This document shows, in pieces, positions 22,645 through 33,509 of a DNA stretch of 51,515 bases. The position numbers and the translations under genes were made by a program. The stretch lies in NCBI GenBank assembly GCA_003427395.1, contig BFEA01000023.1, positions 1,913,195-1,964,709 on the forward strand, given 5' to 3'. The notes under the pieces are model-generated. The model was not told the DNA's origin and made no database searches. It saw only the letters and a list, made by a program, of their open reading frames with translations. Numbering within the stretch: the first letter of the stretch is position 1; the number at the start of each line of letters is the position of its first letter. Source of the DNA: Chara braunii (Eukaryota > Streptophyta > Charophyceae > Charales > Characeae).

Positions 22645-23965
22645 CTGCAAATTGAACCATGGTCTATGGATGGAAGGGGGTGTTAGGACCTGATGTCCCC
22701 ACCCCGGTTTGCAACTATAAGCCCAAGATTTAAGTTCAAGTTATGAGGACATCAGTAAAGAAGCAACCCGTAAGGACCACTGCAGATCACTCTCAAACGA
22801 GTTAGGTTTTTTCTTGGGGAACTTGGACCTTTTCGGTTTATTGCAGGGGATGAAGGGGATGGTCTCCCAGAAATAGGCCAGTCTAGCCTGGCTACAGTTG
22901 CTGCTGGTGACACCGTCGGCTACGTGGTTGGCATCTAAGGGAATGAATATTGGAAAACAATGCAACAGTTGTAATTGAGGATGGGAAATATCATCCCATA
23001 TATGGTGTAACTGTCCTTGTTCTCTTAGGATTTGAGAGTGTTGGAAGGAGAAATGGAAGCAGACAACATATAATAGTTTTCCTTGGTCACAGGAATGGAT
23101 ACTATACGGAATGACAGACCCAGCTCATGATTTTTCTAAAGGGATGATTTACATTGTTCTGGCTTGCAGAGGGGCTATCATGGAAGCAATCTAGAAGGCT
23201 TGCAATAGAGCAGTTAAAAAAGAGGAAATGTCATTTCAAAAGCTTACCATCTATGGTATGACTTTGGTAAGACAGACGATCCGGACAGATTGGCATTCTG
23301 CTCGGACCCAGAAAGAAAATGACAGATATTGGTTTTTCCAAACATGGGGAAAAATGATCAATGTGGTGACTATCTCATCAGATGGTCACTTAACTCTTTC
23401 AAAGTGGCTCTTCCAAAGAGGATAAGTAAATTGAACACAGTCCAGGGAGCAGAAGTAGGCCGCGATTAGGCCACCGGTTTCCTTTTTAGTAAGGATAACG
23501 TACCGTAGCGCATGTTGTTGAGCTGTGGAAATGGTTTGCTAGAGTTTTGCATTTATAGGGTGTACGATGTATGCTGGATAAATGGAGAGTAGGAAGATAG
23601 AGGATTAATGTGGTTTTCTAGGATTTGTTTACACCGTAGTCTACTAGTACGTAGATTTTGGATTGGCTCCTCTTAAGTCTTTGTTAAATAATTAGCTTAG
23701 ATACTATAGGTTTCTTGAGTCGCAAAAGTGAAACCGAGTTAACTCCGGTTTGAATTGTGAGGTCCTCGACCTCATTTCAAGTGATGTTTTGAAATAAAAT
23801 TGAGTTAAAAAATAAATTAAAAAAAAAGAATGAATCGTGAGCTATAACATTGAAAGATACACCGCCATATTTTTTGTCTTTCGTGGGTTTGGTGAGTAGC
23901 GGAGTGAGGTCAATTGTTCTTTTTTTTTCTTGCCAATACTCATCTATCTCATCCTCTCGCTAGTC

Positions 23966-24492
23966 TATGGGCCTCGTTCCACTACTCGCCATCTGCCACC
24001 ACTCGTGGCGAGGAATGGCGAGTGGTATTTTCTTAATTTTGTGGCGGAAAACGATGTGTGGTTCCATGTCGTGGCCCACGCCATATGCATTGTGATGTCT
24101 ATCCCGGCCTAAGTACCGGTTTGCGGCAGATGGTGGGATGAAGGAACGGTGGCATCATTTCGCCACAACCCCGTCGTGGGACTGGTACGAGCCACAAAAT
24201 CACTCCATGCGCGACGATACCACGCCAATGCTATGAGATAGGTGCGACCGACTGTCAGGGCCGTGGTTTTAGTAAAAATTGCCACACGATGCCTCTCGTG
24301 GAGGCTGCCTCCTATCGCCCTCCACAAAATGTCGTGACAGGCAGGGAAAACGAGGCTTCGTGGCGACCGACTGCCAACCCAGTTTTTCTATAATTTCTGA
24401 CAACGTTTGTTTTCTGGCGATTGGCAAGGCAGTGGAACGAACGTGCTGATGCCACCTATGGCGGATGGCGAGTAGTGGAACGAGGCCCTATG
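23966..24492. mobile_element. Non-autonomous TIR DNA element, copy B (uninterrupted)
   Basis: This 527-bp element has clear terminal inverted repeats: left GGGCCTCGTTCCACTACTCG and right the reverse complement of GGCGAGTAGTGGAACGAGGC; the pairing extends to about 30 bp. It has no ORF of note. It lies just downstream of the LINE's A-rich end. CTCTCGCTAG flanks at 23954-23963 and 24525-24534. Confidence 0.8.
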
Positions 24493-24845
24493 TGTAGTAC
24501 GGGGAAACACCAACCAACCCGGATCTCTCGCTAGCCCACGAGGTAGGTTGGCACTATAGCAGTGGTGCAAGAGCATGGTTGTACTAGTCCCTTATCATGG
24601 TGATGAGAAGTGGGCAAGCATTGCCGATGGGGGAAATCAGTTGTAGTAGCACCGAGCAATGACCAGTCACTGCACCTCCCCCTATGCCCCCCCAACCCCA
24701 CATGGCTGTGTCTAATGGCCAATATTGTCACTGCATTGCAACCAACAACATCAGCCATGGTCCTGCTAATGCTGTCTTGGGGGAATAACGGGTTATCTCT
24801 AGCTGGTAGAACACCAATCTTGCCCAGACACATACATGAGGTCAG

Positions 24846-24903
24846 TGGGGATTGAACCCACGCCCTCTTGAATGCAACTTATGTACCTTACCAACTGTAT
24901 TAG
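24846..24903 (-). repeat. tRNA-like (SINE head) sequence, copy B
   Basis: It is the partner of 13811-13870, with the same A-box-like CAGTTGGTAAGGTAC and B-box GTGGGTTCAATCCCC on the minus strand. Confidence 0.55.
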
Positions 24904-25224
24904 GCTCAATTGTGGAAGCTTTGGTTGCCTTTTGTCACTTCTTTCATGCTATGTCTCCCTATGTCACCAAGGGACTTTGTTTTTTTTTTGTTTTTTTTTA
25001 ACCTAAATCATAGAGGGGCACACCTTCAGTCCCAAGGATACGAGCATCCTCAGGATCAATGTCCTGCTTGCATGATGGCTCTGTTCTATTGCACACGTTT
25101 GTTCCAAATAACGTACGAAATTGACGGGTGGTGGATGATGCCAGATCGCACAGAAGTGAGTCGAGGAGGTGGGCCGCAGGCCTGGGAAAGTCGAGGGTGA
25201 GTGAGCCGCTTCGCCAAAACCAGG

Positions 25225-25700
25225 TAGGAGAAAGGACTCGACCTTTTCCCATTAACCATGACTGTGAGGGTTGCCTGAGTGTATAGCACAAACACCCACC
25301 TTAGGACCTGCAAACCGAAATTGATTTTCTTAAGAGTGACTTTCACAAATGAGCAACCTAGTTTATCATAGGTTTGTTAAAGGTCTAAGGCCAGCGTTAC
25401 CATATTCATGGTGCTTATACTAGTTATTTCTAACGCTTCCACTTTTGTGATGATGTTGTCGAAAATGGAGTGTCCCCTGATGAAGGCACCTTGTTCCAGT
25501 CCCACGAGGTTGGTAAGAATAGGTCTTAGCCTAATCGCTAATGTTTTGGCCAACAGTTTATATGACACATTGAGTAGGGTAATTGGTTGTCAATTTCTTA
25601 TTTCATATTTTTCTCCCTTTTTATACATCAAGGATATAGTTTCTTTAGTCAAGCATGTTGCCAGAGGCTTCATTATAAATCTTAAGAAGTTATAGGGCAA
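25225..25700 (-). mobile_element. Second LINE family, minus-strand reverse transcriptase fragment (copy B)
   Basis: The minus strand reads ISLMYKKGEKYEIRN, QPITLLNVSYKLLAKTLAIR, EQGAFIRGHSIFDNI, then LALDL*QTYDKLG (motif A with a stop). This order is typical of LINE reverse transcriptase from the fingers to the first palm motif. It is clearer here than in copy A, where an extra T shifts the frame near 14470. Similarity fades below about 25225. The 25700-25978 part matches copy A but shows no protein. Confidence 0.85.
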
Positions 25701-26565
25701 GTTAAGTCGAGACTGTGGAGTATAATTGAAATTGAAATGTTGGAAAAATTTCATGAAAATATATTTTTTGCATTGTTGTTTTATATGTTTTTTATTATAT
25801 TTTTTTAGATTTTGTTTTTGGAGTTAGTTAGTATGGGCTCCACTTTATGAATTGGTGGCAAGTTTGATTAAAATGACCGATTGGTTTTCTTATAAATGGG
25901 ATGGCAAGTGGTATGAAAATTAGGGTTTTCGTTAACCTTCTCTCCTCCACTGGTAGACCATCTCCCCCTGACGATTAACATGTGCGTCGTTTCGTATGGA
26001 ACTTTGAAACGATTTCCTCGGTCATTGAAGCTGAGGCAAGTCGATAAGAAAAAAATGATTAATGCATGCACGTTGTTCCGACACTCGCTAAACGACAAGG
26101 ATTAGTAGCAGTACCCTCCGACCGCAGAGGTCACGGTTGAGGGTCCAACTGAGTAAAAACAATCCTACACACCACCTCGGTTGTGGAGAAAGATCAAGCC
26201 TTAAAGGTATGGGGTGTGTGCCTTGGCAGAACGCAAGTATAAAATTAAGGAGTCTGAAAATTTTAGAAACCTCGTGACCGCGGAGGTCGAGGGGTCGGTT
26301 TAAATAGTGTTGAGTCAGGCAAACCTACGACATGCACATAGACTTAAGTGTCTGTACGTTTTTAGTCAGATTAAATTAACATAGGCCCTGACCATACGGC
26401 TGGAGCAACCACAAAGACCCAGAAGTCTACAACAGCCAAGCTACGACATTCGCCAGAGCTAAATACCTCGCAGAAACCATGATTGGGCTAAGGCCACTGG
26501 TCGGACTAGGCCCCTCCGCTCTACTTATACAAGAGTTATCTCTCATTTCCCCTTCTACCAAAAAT

Positions 26566-26767
26566 GAGAGTTAGCTCAATAGGTTTCGGTGCGGGTTAAG
26601 GATCAAAGGACATGGGGATCAAATACATCCGACCTCCGAGCTAGCTCCTTTTCGCAAGGAGCTCAGCTGTAGCCTCACGAGGATCTTGTTTTGACCCTGA
26701 ATTTGGATGGCAGAGCTTGAACCCGTGACCTTTGTATTAGGATCAGTTATGGTTAGTTGGTTAGTTT
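26566..26767 (+). mobile_element. SINE-like module 1 (tRNA-like head, GTTA tail)
   Basis: It has an A-box-like TAGCTCAATAGG at 26572 and a B-box-like GGATCAAATAC at 26616 (44 bases apart, as in tRNAs with a long variable arm). A perfect AGCTCCTT/AAGGAGCT hairpin lies at 26645-26665, TTGAACCCGTGACC near 26728, and the module ends in a GGTTAGTTGGTTAGTTT tail. Related modules are at 26868 and 49286. Confidence 0.55.
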
Positions 26768-26867
26768 AGACTTGAGCTCTAGCTTCACAAGGACCCGACA
26801 ACAAAGCTTATTATTAGTAATAATATTTATACTTCTTCTTTTTTACTCAGAAAAGGAGCTAGCCCAG

Positions 26868-27052
26868 TAAGTTATCACTTAGGCGGTTCACCAAACAGAC
26901 TCATAGATTGATCCCCGACGACAACTGGGCTAGTTCTATTTTTGCTTGAGAGCCCTTGTTCGGCCTTATCTCACTGCATGGGTCGAGATTTGAACCCATG
27001 TCCATCGGGATAGAAGTTAGTTAGTCAGTTAGTTAGTCAGTTAGTTAGTTTG
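26868..27052 (+). mobile_element. SINE-like module 2 (tRNA-like head, GTTA tail)
   Basis: It has TAGCCCAGTAA at 26870, GATTGATCCCC at 26916, TTTGAACCCATGTCC near 26989, then a run of GTTAGTTAGTCA units at 27015-27052. It has the same order as module 1 but is diverged. A (TTTA)n run follows at about 27121-27143. Confidence 0.5.
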
Positions 27053-27244
27053 TTGTCGTTTTTCTTTCCTTTCCGACCTCCGTGCCCAACAGTTGGCATC
27101 ACGGGTTAGGTAGTAGATAATTTATTTATTTATTTATTTATTTCTTATCCCGTCAGATTTTTTTTATATATTATTTTCCTTCTACGAGATTTTGTACCTG
27201 CAACCAAATATTCCACATTGATAGATCTGTCCTAGATTCAAGGG

Positions 27245-27720
27245 CAGATTTGTTCGAGAATAGCTACAACTATCTTCGACGAGTAAGCCGCGACCGCCGT
27301 CTGTTCGACCCCACCAGGAGCAGGGGAAGGAGATCGTGGAGCCCGTCGAACTCGGGCGAAGTTAGAGGAAGGGCAGAGCGTGGGGAGACGGAGATGATCG
27401 CGGGGGCGATGACGCTAGCGCGACGGAGGACGAGCAGAAAAGGGAGGTGGAGATGGTGCCCACGTGGAACATAAAACTGAGTAGTGCATAAAGAAGAGTG
27501 CAAGGAGCAAGAACGGGCGGGAGATGCCAAAGGAGAAGCGCGCGGTGGAGAATAGAGAAGGTGCATGTGATATGGAAAGAGTGAAGTGCAGTGGAAAAAC
27601 GGTGAGCATACGATGGGAATACGACATGCTTACGACGAAAGAGAAAGGAGGGGGCAACCTGCATGCGGATAGAGGGCCGCTCACTTCACAAGCGGTTATC
27701 GGGTAGCTGAAAATTTGAGA
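27245..27720. other. GC-rich unassigned stretch
   Basis: Composition rises sharply compared with the LTR block before it. Overlapping frames on both strands (e.g. 27250-27474 plus, 27270-27566 minus) are Arg- or Ser-rich and give no family. It could be a decayed exon or element leader; nothing specific can be supported. Confidence 0.4.
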
Positions 27721-27733
27721 ATCAAAATTATGA

Positions 27734-28130
27734 AGTGAGAGTTTTTGGCAGTCTGAAAATCCTGAATGGTCCTGAAGTGGTGAAAGGTCCGAAAACCCTG
27801 AAAACCACCTGTTTAGGCAGGCTGCATCCTGAAGTGGTGAAGGAAGTCCTGAAGTGGTCAAGTGAGAGTTTTGGGCAGTCTGAAAATCTTGAATGGTCCT
27901 GAAGTGGTGAAAGGTCCGAAGACCATGAAAACCACCCTTCACCACTTGAGGATGCAGCCTGCCTAAACAAGTGGTTTTCAGGGTCTTCGGATATTTCACC
28001 ACTTCAGAACCATTCAGGATTTTCATACCGGAATGGTCCTGAAGTGGTGAAAGGTCCGAAGACCCCGAAAACCACTTGTTTAGGCAGGCGGCATCCTGAA
28101 GTGGTGAAGGGTGTCCTGAAGTGGTGATGA
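27734..28130. mobile_element. Second fold-back block rich in CTGAAGTGG
   Basis: Two direct units of about 127 bp (starts near 27734 and 27861: AAGTGAGAGTTTT..GGCAGTCTG, CCTGAAGTGGTGAAAGGTCC) are followed by the same unit inverted (27935-28023) and then direct again. The middle can fold into a long hairpin. The right edge reads GTTGTTAACCTTCTCTC, which echoes the GGTTAAC at the left end of the copy-A insertion. Minus-strand ORFs over it are by-products of the repeat. Confidence 0.65.
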
Positions 28131-28139
28131 AAAATACGA

Positions 28140-29160
28140 CTGTTGTTAACCTTCTCTCGCTCACTTGTGTAGATCACGCTTGGAGAATGATGCGCACCGG
28201 ATGCAACGTGGGCAGAAGGAGGAAGGACGCTGCATGCGAGGAGATATCGTGATCGTATGTGAAAGGGGAAAGAAGAAGAGGAAGATAATGAAGAAGAAGA
28301 AGGAGAAGAAGAAGAAAGAAGGGAAGAGGAAGACGCACTTGGCCATGCTGTCGATGATGACGATGTTTCGGGTGTGGATTCTCGAACCTTGTGTTTGAGA
28401 TACAAGAGACTTTCTGCACATGCTTTGGGTGGTTTCCAGTTTGTGAAGGATAGGCGTGTCGTTTTCTGGTGGTCGACATAAGATTTTGCAGCGCCGTTCA
28501 AACCTTGAGTCGTCTCTCTCAAAGGACTTTCACGACAACTTGCTTGTCGCTGGCGGCGGTCGCGACTATCCAGGCTTTCCAATGATGTGGTGCTGGCTTG
28601 TGGACCGTGACGTTCACCCTCGCTCATCCTCTTGTGATGATTGGTCCCTGATCGCCAGCGGCAATCTAGTTGGCAGTCATTTGCAGGTGGTGGATGCGGT
28701 GGTGCCCAGTCATTTACTCTCAACTCCACCACTCTCATCCCGTAGGTTTCGAGAGAACGGTTGCAGCTTGTTGTGGTGGTGTCTTCGTGTCTGCGCTCAT
28801 AGCGGCTCATTCCGTTCGGGATAGGAGTTATCACAACTTGGTAAGGGGGTTCTGCACTCTTTGCCCTCCGAGTAGTGCCAGAGATCGATGGCGTTGGTGT
28901 CTTGGTCGTGCATCCGCCACTTGTCATATGCGAGGGTGAAGACTTGTCAGATGGGTGAGGCATCCGCTGATGGCGTCGTAAGGTTAGCCGTCATCCACCC
29001 AGCTTGTTTGGATGAGCATATATGCCTGTTGTGCTCTCCATGTTGTGGTGTCGGTGTGTTGTGCATGGTGGCCGATCGTGTAGCGTCTCAGAGTGAGAGA
29101 GAGAAAACATGTAAGTCTCCAATCGCGCGAATGATCTCATGGTACTTTCGTTGATAGTAT
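28140..29160. other. Unassigned GC-moderate stretch with a purine run
   Basis: It contains a GAA/GAG-rich tract (about 28262-28340) and otherwise mixed sequence. A 319-codon minus-strand frame (28004-28963) crosses it, but half of it is poly-Ser from the purine run and the fold-back block. No gene is recognised. Confidence 0.4.
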
Positions 29161-29206
29161 GAACAAAATTGAAATTTACCACTAAACCATAGAAGTATAC
29201 ATTACT

Positions 29207-29747
29207 ATGTGCGTGTGTGTGTGTGTATGTGTGTGTGCGTGAGAGGGAGAGAGAGAGAGAGAAAGAAAGAGAAGAAAGTGTCCATGCGGGGGCTTACCAA
29301 CTATTCTTGAACAACTCCCTCACCTCGACTTTATTGCATCGGACCGGAAAAATAACCTATATATATTCGTTATTAATATTACTTACTATTAATATTATTA
29401 GTATTATTATTGTTATTATTATTATTATTATTATTTTTTTTTATTATTTTTACAATTATCATGTAGCTATGATTACGACTGTGTAGATTCAAGGAAAACA
29501 AAGAGGAGAAACTGGGAGGGGGCAGGTGCACGAACAGGTGGACGACGCAAAGGAGGTAACACGTGAGTACAGAGAGAGGAATAAGATCGTGAGGGGGATA
29601 GAGTGCAGCATCCGCGGGAACATTGAGCAACATCATGCGGCAAAAAATGAAAGGGAACGACATCATGCGGGAAAAATGACAACAGGAACGAGAAAAGGAG
29701 TACCGTGGGGTAGAAATTGAAAGTGTGTGTGTGCGCGAGCGTGCGAG

Positions 29748-29828
<81 letters not shown>

Positions 29829-30051
29829 CAGAGAGAGAGAAAGAGGTGACAATATGCCTTATCATGACAATTGGAGTATCGGGGCGACCCGTGTGTATGT
29901 TGGTCCACTCTCAAGTTCTACCGAAAGTCGAGACCTCAAAGACCTTTTCCGGAGATATGGAAGATAAGGAGTCACAGACTCTTGTGCGTGTGTGTGTGTG
30001 GAGCCGCTGACTCTTGTGCATGTGTGTGTGTGTGTGAGTTTGTACGCGTGC

Positions 30052-30084
<33 letters not shown>

Positions 30085-30971
30085 TGTGGGCCTTGTTGTA
30101 CTACTCAATACTCTACACACATTCGGACGCTTTCTGGATCTGATACATTCAAAGTGTTGGACTCGTCCGAATGCACCTGGACCAGAACATGATCAAATGC
30201 ATGTACAATGTTATGTTGTGGAGCGAGGACCTTTGTCGGCACGCATGTAATTGTGAGGGCGTTGGTGTTACGTGCATGTGTGAATTTGTCTGTGTGCTTG
30301 TGTCTGTGCGTGGGTGTTTCTCTCTTTGGCTCTAAGACCTTCCTACTCCCCATTCTGTGTGCGTGTGTGTGTCGTGTGTTTCTCTGCGTGTGTATGCATG
30401 TGTTTTATCATATTCACTATACAATCAAAATAAGCATTGACTTTGCGAGACTATTTCGTCAAACTTTTACCGATTCATTAGGAGGATGATCGCGATAGTC
30501 TTCCCCATGATGCATTTGACTGATGGATAAGGACGCACCACATGAGTCGGCGATATCCCTGAGCAAAGTGGTCTACTTTACAGCAACCTTGCAATCCTAG
30601 CAGACTATCGGTCCAAACCCCTAACAAGAAGGGCAATAAGTCTGAGAAACTAATCTGACACAGTCATAAAACCCATTGTGTGTGTATGTGTGTATCTTTG
30701 TTAGTGTGTGGAAGTGTCTGCGCGTGTACTTGCGTGACCGCTCGCTCTCGTCTGTGTATGTATGCGTATGCTTGTGTGTGAGTGCGCGTATGTCTGTGTG
30801 AGTGTGCGTGTATGTCTGAGAGAAAATAACAAACTCACCTCGAGGAGGGTGAGCCCTACAGGCAACATAGGGGATTGACGTGATCTCCCCAAACACAACG
30901 CACCCTCATCTTGACTGTACACGACCGGAAAAGATAGCTGGTACACATGCACGATCCTGTTATTATTATTA

Positions 30972-31002
<31 letters not shown>

Positions 31003-31190
31003 AGGCTACCAGAGTGGTCCGGGGCCACTTGCTCGGTCGGGCTAAAAAATATTAAAAATATATATATATATATATATATATTATTTTACTTTTTTATTTT
31101 AAATTTGGCAACGAATTTCGATATGACCCTAAGGCAAATGTTGTTCAATTTGTAAAAATAGGGTGAACCGGCGCCCTGGTTGGTAACCTA

Positions 31191-31246
<56 letters not shown>

Positions 31247-31250
31247 CATT
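29207..31250. repeat. Dense microsatellite cluster
   Basis: At least seven simple arrays lie within 2 kb: (GT)n then (GA)n at 29207-29275; (TTA)n at 29386-29435; (GT)n about 58 bp followed by (GA)n at 29749-29842; (GT)n at 29985-30080; GT-rich 30355-30400 and 30680-30820; (TTA)n at 30958-31002; (TA)n at 31059-31080; (TTA)n at 31190-31247. Poly-Val/Cys and poly-Thr/His frames here are artefacts. Confidence 0.95.
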
Positions 31251-31530
31251 ATTACTACTAGTATTACTATAATAATATTTGTCACTTTTTACTTATCTTA
31301 GTAATAAGGTTGAAATTGCAGCCGGGCACGTACAAATGGGATAGGAATTACGGTTTAAGCTAGCTTGTGATTACTAACGGTCAGTACTCAAAAAGGAAGG
31401 AGGAAAAATCGTTGAAAAAGGAGGGAAGAGAGAAAAAAAAAAAAATAGTGACAAAGGAAGACTGAATGAGAGAAGAAAATCAAGGAAAGGGGCAAGGGTT
31501 GAAAGAGCAGGGAGATTAGGGAGAAATAAG
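31251..31530. other. Spacer with purine-rich tract
   Basis: AT-rich spacer, then a GA/AAG-rich tract at about 31385-31530. There is no gene. Confidence 0.5.
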
Positions 31531-33460
31531 AATGGTAGGATGGAGACCCAAAATGTGAGTCGTCCTACCACTCACATGTATGGGTTTATATATATGAATT
31601 TTTTTCTACTACTTGTACATGTATGAGTTGTTCGTAAAGATTATTTACTTGATACTGAACAAGTGGTAGGAGGCTCCATAGGCAGTGAGGGTCATCCTAT
31701 TATTTATTCGAACTTAGTCTGATCTGTCTTAAAGGAATGGTATTAGAGTACTCCATGGAGGGTCGCTTTACTACTTGTTCGAGACTAGGACGACTAAGTG
31801 TTGAGAGGTGGTGGGGTTCTCCAGTGTGAGTTATCCTACTGCTTGGTACAGAAAAAGTGGTAGGATGGAGGCTCTGGTGCGAGTCGTTCTACCACTATAT
31901 GCATTTGTACGTACAATGTTCAATACCGAACAGATAGTGGGATGCTCCAGTATGAGTTATCCTACTATTTCCTCACATTTGTGTTGTTCGTAGGAATTAC
32001 TTGCTTCAAATCGAACTGGTAATAGGAGGCTCCAAGGAGGGTCGCTTTATTACTTGTTATATCTTAGTGTGATAAGTTTGAAGGGTAGTAAAGTACTCAA
32101 GAGATGGTAGCTTCACGACTTGTTCAAGACTAGGACTACTACGTGTCGAGGTGGTAGTGAGATGCTCCAGTACGAGTTACTGTACTACTTATTTGAACTT
32201 GTGGTTTCCCTGATACTAAAAAGAGTGGTAGGATGCTTCAAAGCAGGTTATCCTACTACGCGTATGACATAAAGTTATATGTACATTACATCGTATTGGG
32301 CAAGAGGGACGAGGACTCCAGTGAAAGTCATCATACCGCTTGTTCGTGTGCCAGATCGATTATATATATTCGCTTAAGTACATCAACAGAAAAATTCCCA
32401 CGAGATACAAAAGTTGAAAAAACATTCCATAAAAAAAAAAAATCCTTCATATTTATAAATTACCATTCCAATGTTCGTCCAATTCTAAATTTTTCAGTCT
32501 TATTTGATAAGTTCCCGTCCAAGTATGAGCTTTCTCTTCCAACTACATCTATCTGTTCAAGATAGAATGAAAGTCTGGACGAGTTTATGAAATGTTTTAA
32601 TTAAAGTTTCATTCTACTACAACAAATATCTTATAATTTAGATTGGATCAACCGATTTATGACTGGAAATCCTTACTTAGAATGACAGTCCAATTAAAAT
32701 ATTTCATGAACTCATCCAGACTTTCATTCCATCTCTAGCATGCAGTCCAAATAAGAAGGGATACCCTATTCTTGGAATGAAAGTTTGCAAGTAAGATGAA
32801 AAATTTTAAAATTGGAATGACATTTTTTTAGATAGAATAAAAATTTAAAATTTAGATTGTAATTTTACTACAGAATGATTATTTAATTCCGGAAAAAAAT
32901 TTCATTGATAGATGAAAAATCTTATAGAAGGCGGATAACTGAATGTCTCTAGTGTGAGTCATTATACTCCTCGCCTACCTGTCAAACTTTTAAATATGAG
33001 GCTCCTGTGTGGGTCGCCCTATTAACTGTTTGGTTACAGTTTGATTGACATTAAAAAAGTATAAGGAATCGTGATAATTGATCTGTAGTGCGATACTCCA
33101 GTGGGAGTTATCCTACTATTGCTTGCTTGTATATGTTTAACCTATATATGTGTGTATCATGTCTGATTATTTACTGATTTTGTACAAATTATTTGTCTGA
33201 CATCGAACTAGTAGTAGGATACTCAAGTGTGGGTCATCTTTTATTACTTGTTTAAGTCGGACTGCGTCATATTCAAGAGATAATAGATGACTTATGTGAG
33301 GGTCAACCTACTATCCGCTTGAATATAAATTAATTGACAGTGAAAAAAGTGGTAGGATACTCTAGTGTGAGTCGATCCTTATGGTTGTTGTCTGCTTGCT
33401 TACATGCCATCTGCTTGAACGGGTAGTAGGATACTCCAATGTAGGTCATCCTACTACTTG
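31531..33460 (+). repeat. Array of covarying hairpin repeats (ACTCCAGTGTGAGT loop), block 1
   Basis: About 17 degenerate units spaced mostly 50-85 bases apart each form a stem-loop. The model unit is at 33423-33457: GTAGTAGGAT, then a loop ACTCCAATGTAGGTC, then ATCCTACTAC. Others include 32225-32259 (GTGGTAGGAT/ATCCTACTAC), 31857-31896 (AGTGGTAGGA/TTCTACCACT), 31809, 31937, 32150, 33090 and 33211. The loop word (A)CTCCAGTG.GAGT is the most constant part and can itself pair ACTC/GAGT. Stem arms vary but stay complementary. A MITE (32385-32906) interrupts the array. No protein is encoded. Confidence 0.85.
32385..32906 (+). mobile_element. Fold-back MITE, family member 3 (full length)
   Basis: This 522-bp copy starts AACAGAAAAATTCCC and ends GGAAAAAAATTTCATT (imperfect terminal inverted repeats). 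Internal arms of about 42 bp (32563-32606 with 32692-32735) carry ATGAAAGTCTGGA and its complement. It is the reverse complement of member 1 along its whole length. It is inserted between hairpin repeat units; no clear target duplication is seen. Confidence 0.88.
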
Positions 33461-33491
33461 TTTGAAGTTAGCTTGCGCGGTGTCAGCGTGA

Positions 33492-33509
33492 ATACCCTTA
33501 CAAGGGTAT
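33492..33509. repeat. Perfect palindrome near the LTR-like start
   Basis: ATACCCTT-AC-AAGGGTAT, an 8-bp stem with a 2-base centre, lies 11 bases inside the TG start. The same palindrome sits at the same place in the LTR at 48497, extended there to a 12-bp stem. Confidence 0.8.

Larger units (their letters stand above)
18860..23425 (+). pseudogene. LINE ORF2 (endonuclease / reverse transcriptase) remnant, copy B
   Basis: The ATG at 18860 gives MALPSIIRLATWNVCGFGDK, the expected start of an APE-type endonuclease with its Trp-Asn kept (copy A has a stop there). CLQEMK, ICGDWD and SCHH follow; Asn of GDWN is Asp here, and SDH is SCHH. The reverse transcriptase covers about 20260-21040: GKCPGLDGLPIE, motif A DM*KAYDKL with a TAG at 20711-20713, and motif C RDDLAVA at 21011-21025. 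FLGVQVPLSDC, tandem duplications at 21255 and 22288, and a C-terminal Cys motif (CNSCN...HIWCNC) complete it. It ends ..KWLFQRG. Clearly inactive. Confidence 0.9.
16160..23840 (+). mobile_element. Degenerate non-LTR retrotransposon (L1-like LINE), copy B
   Basis: This is the partner of the LINE at 3899-12115: leader, ORF1 (16387-17652), ORF2 (18860-23425), 3' UTR and an A-rich end near 23800-23835. It is better preserved in ORF1 than copy A because no MITE interrupts it, but it is still inactive. Confidence 0.9.
16160..25978 (+). repeat. Segmental duplication, copy B
   Basis: This is the second copy of 3899-14933, in the same orientation, without the two copy-A insertions. Its left edge lies within the 33-bp repeat unit of the leader. 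Its right edge (ACGATTAAC) abuts the LTR-like block that starts near 25979. The geometry fits a tandem duplication with a unit of about 12.3 kb whose right end has been lost in copy B. Confidence 0.9.
25979..27240 (+). mobile_element. Decayed LTR-like block, 5'-truncated
   Basis: In the same order as the LTR at 48497-49772 it shares CTTTGAAACGATTT, AGGTCGAGGGGTCGGTT, a CCATACGGC segment, a TATA-like CTTATACAAG (about 26524), a SINE-like module with a strong AAGGAGCT hairpin, and CAACCAAAT near the end. The first ~105 bp of the LTR are missing at the junction with duplication copy B. The AGAGGTC block appears twice (26115, 26275). No primer-binding site is visible after it, so it may be a solo or broken LTR. 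Confidence 0.55.

Noticed and set aside
3899-25978. Two independent LINE insertions
   Set aside because: Flanking unrelated elements and internal lesions are shared in the same order.
28004-28963. 319-codon minus-strand frame
   Set aside because: Half is poly-Ser from a purine tract and the C-terminal part lies on the fold-back block; no protein family signal.
29379-30143. Frames of 90-157 codons with poly-Val/Cys or poly-Thr/His
   Set aside because: Direct translations of (GT)n, (GA)n and (TTA)n microsatellites.
31531-33460. Regularly spaced repeats resembling a CRISPR array
   Set aside because: Units are degenerate, spacing varies from about 49 to 85 bases, the context is eukaryotic and no cas genes exist; they are hairpin repeats.
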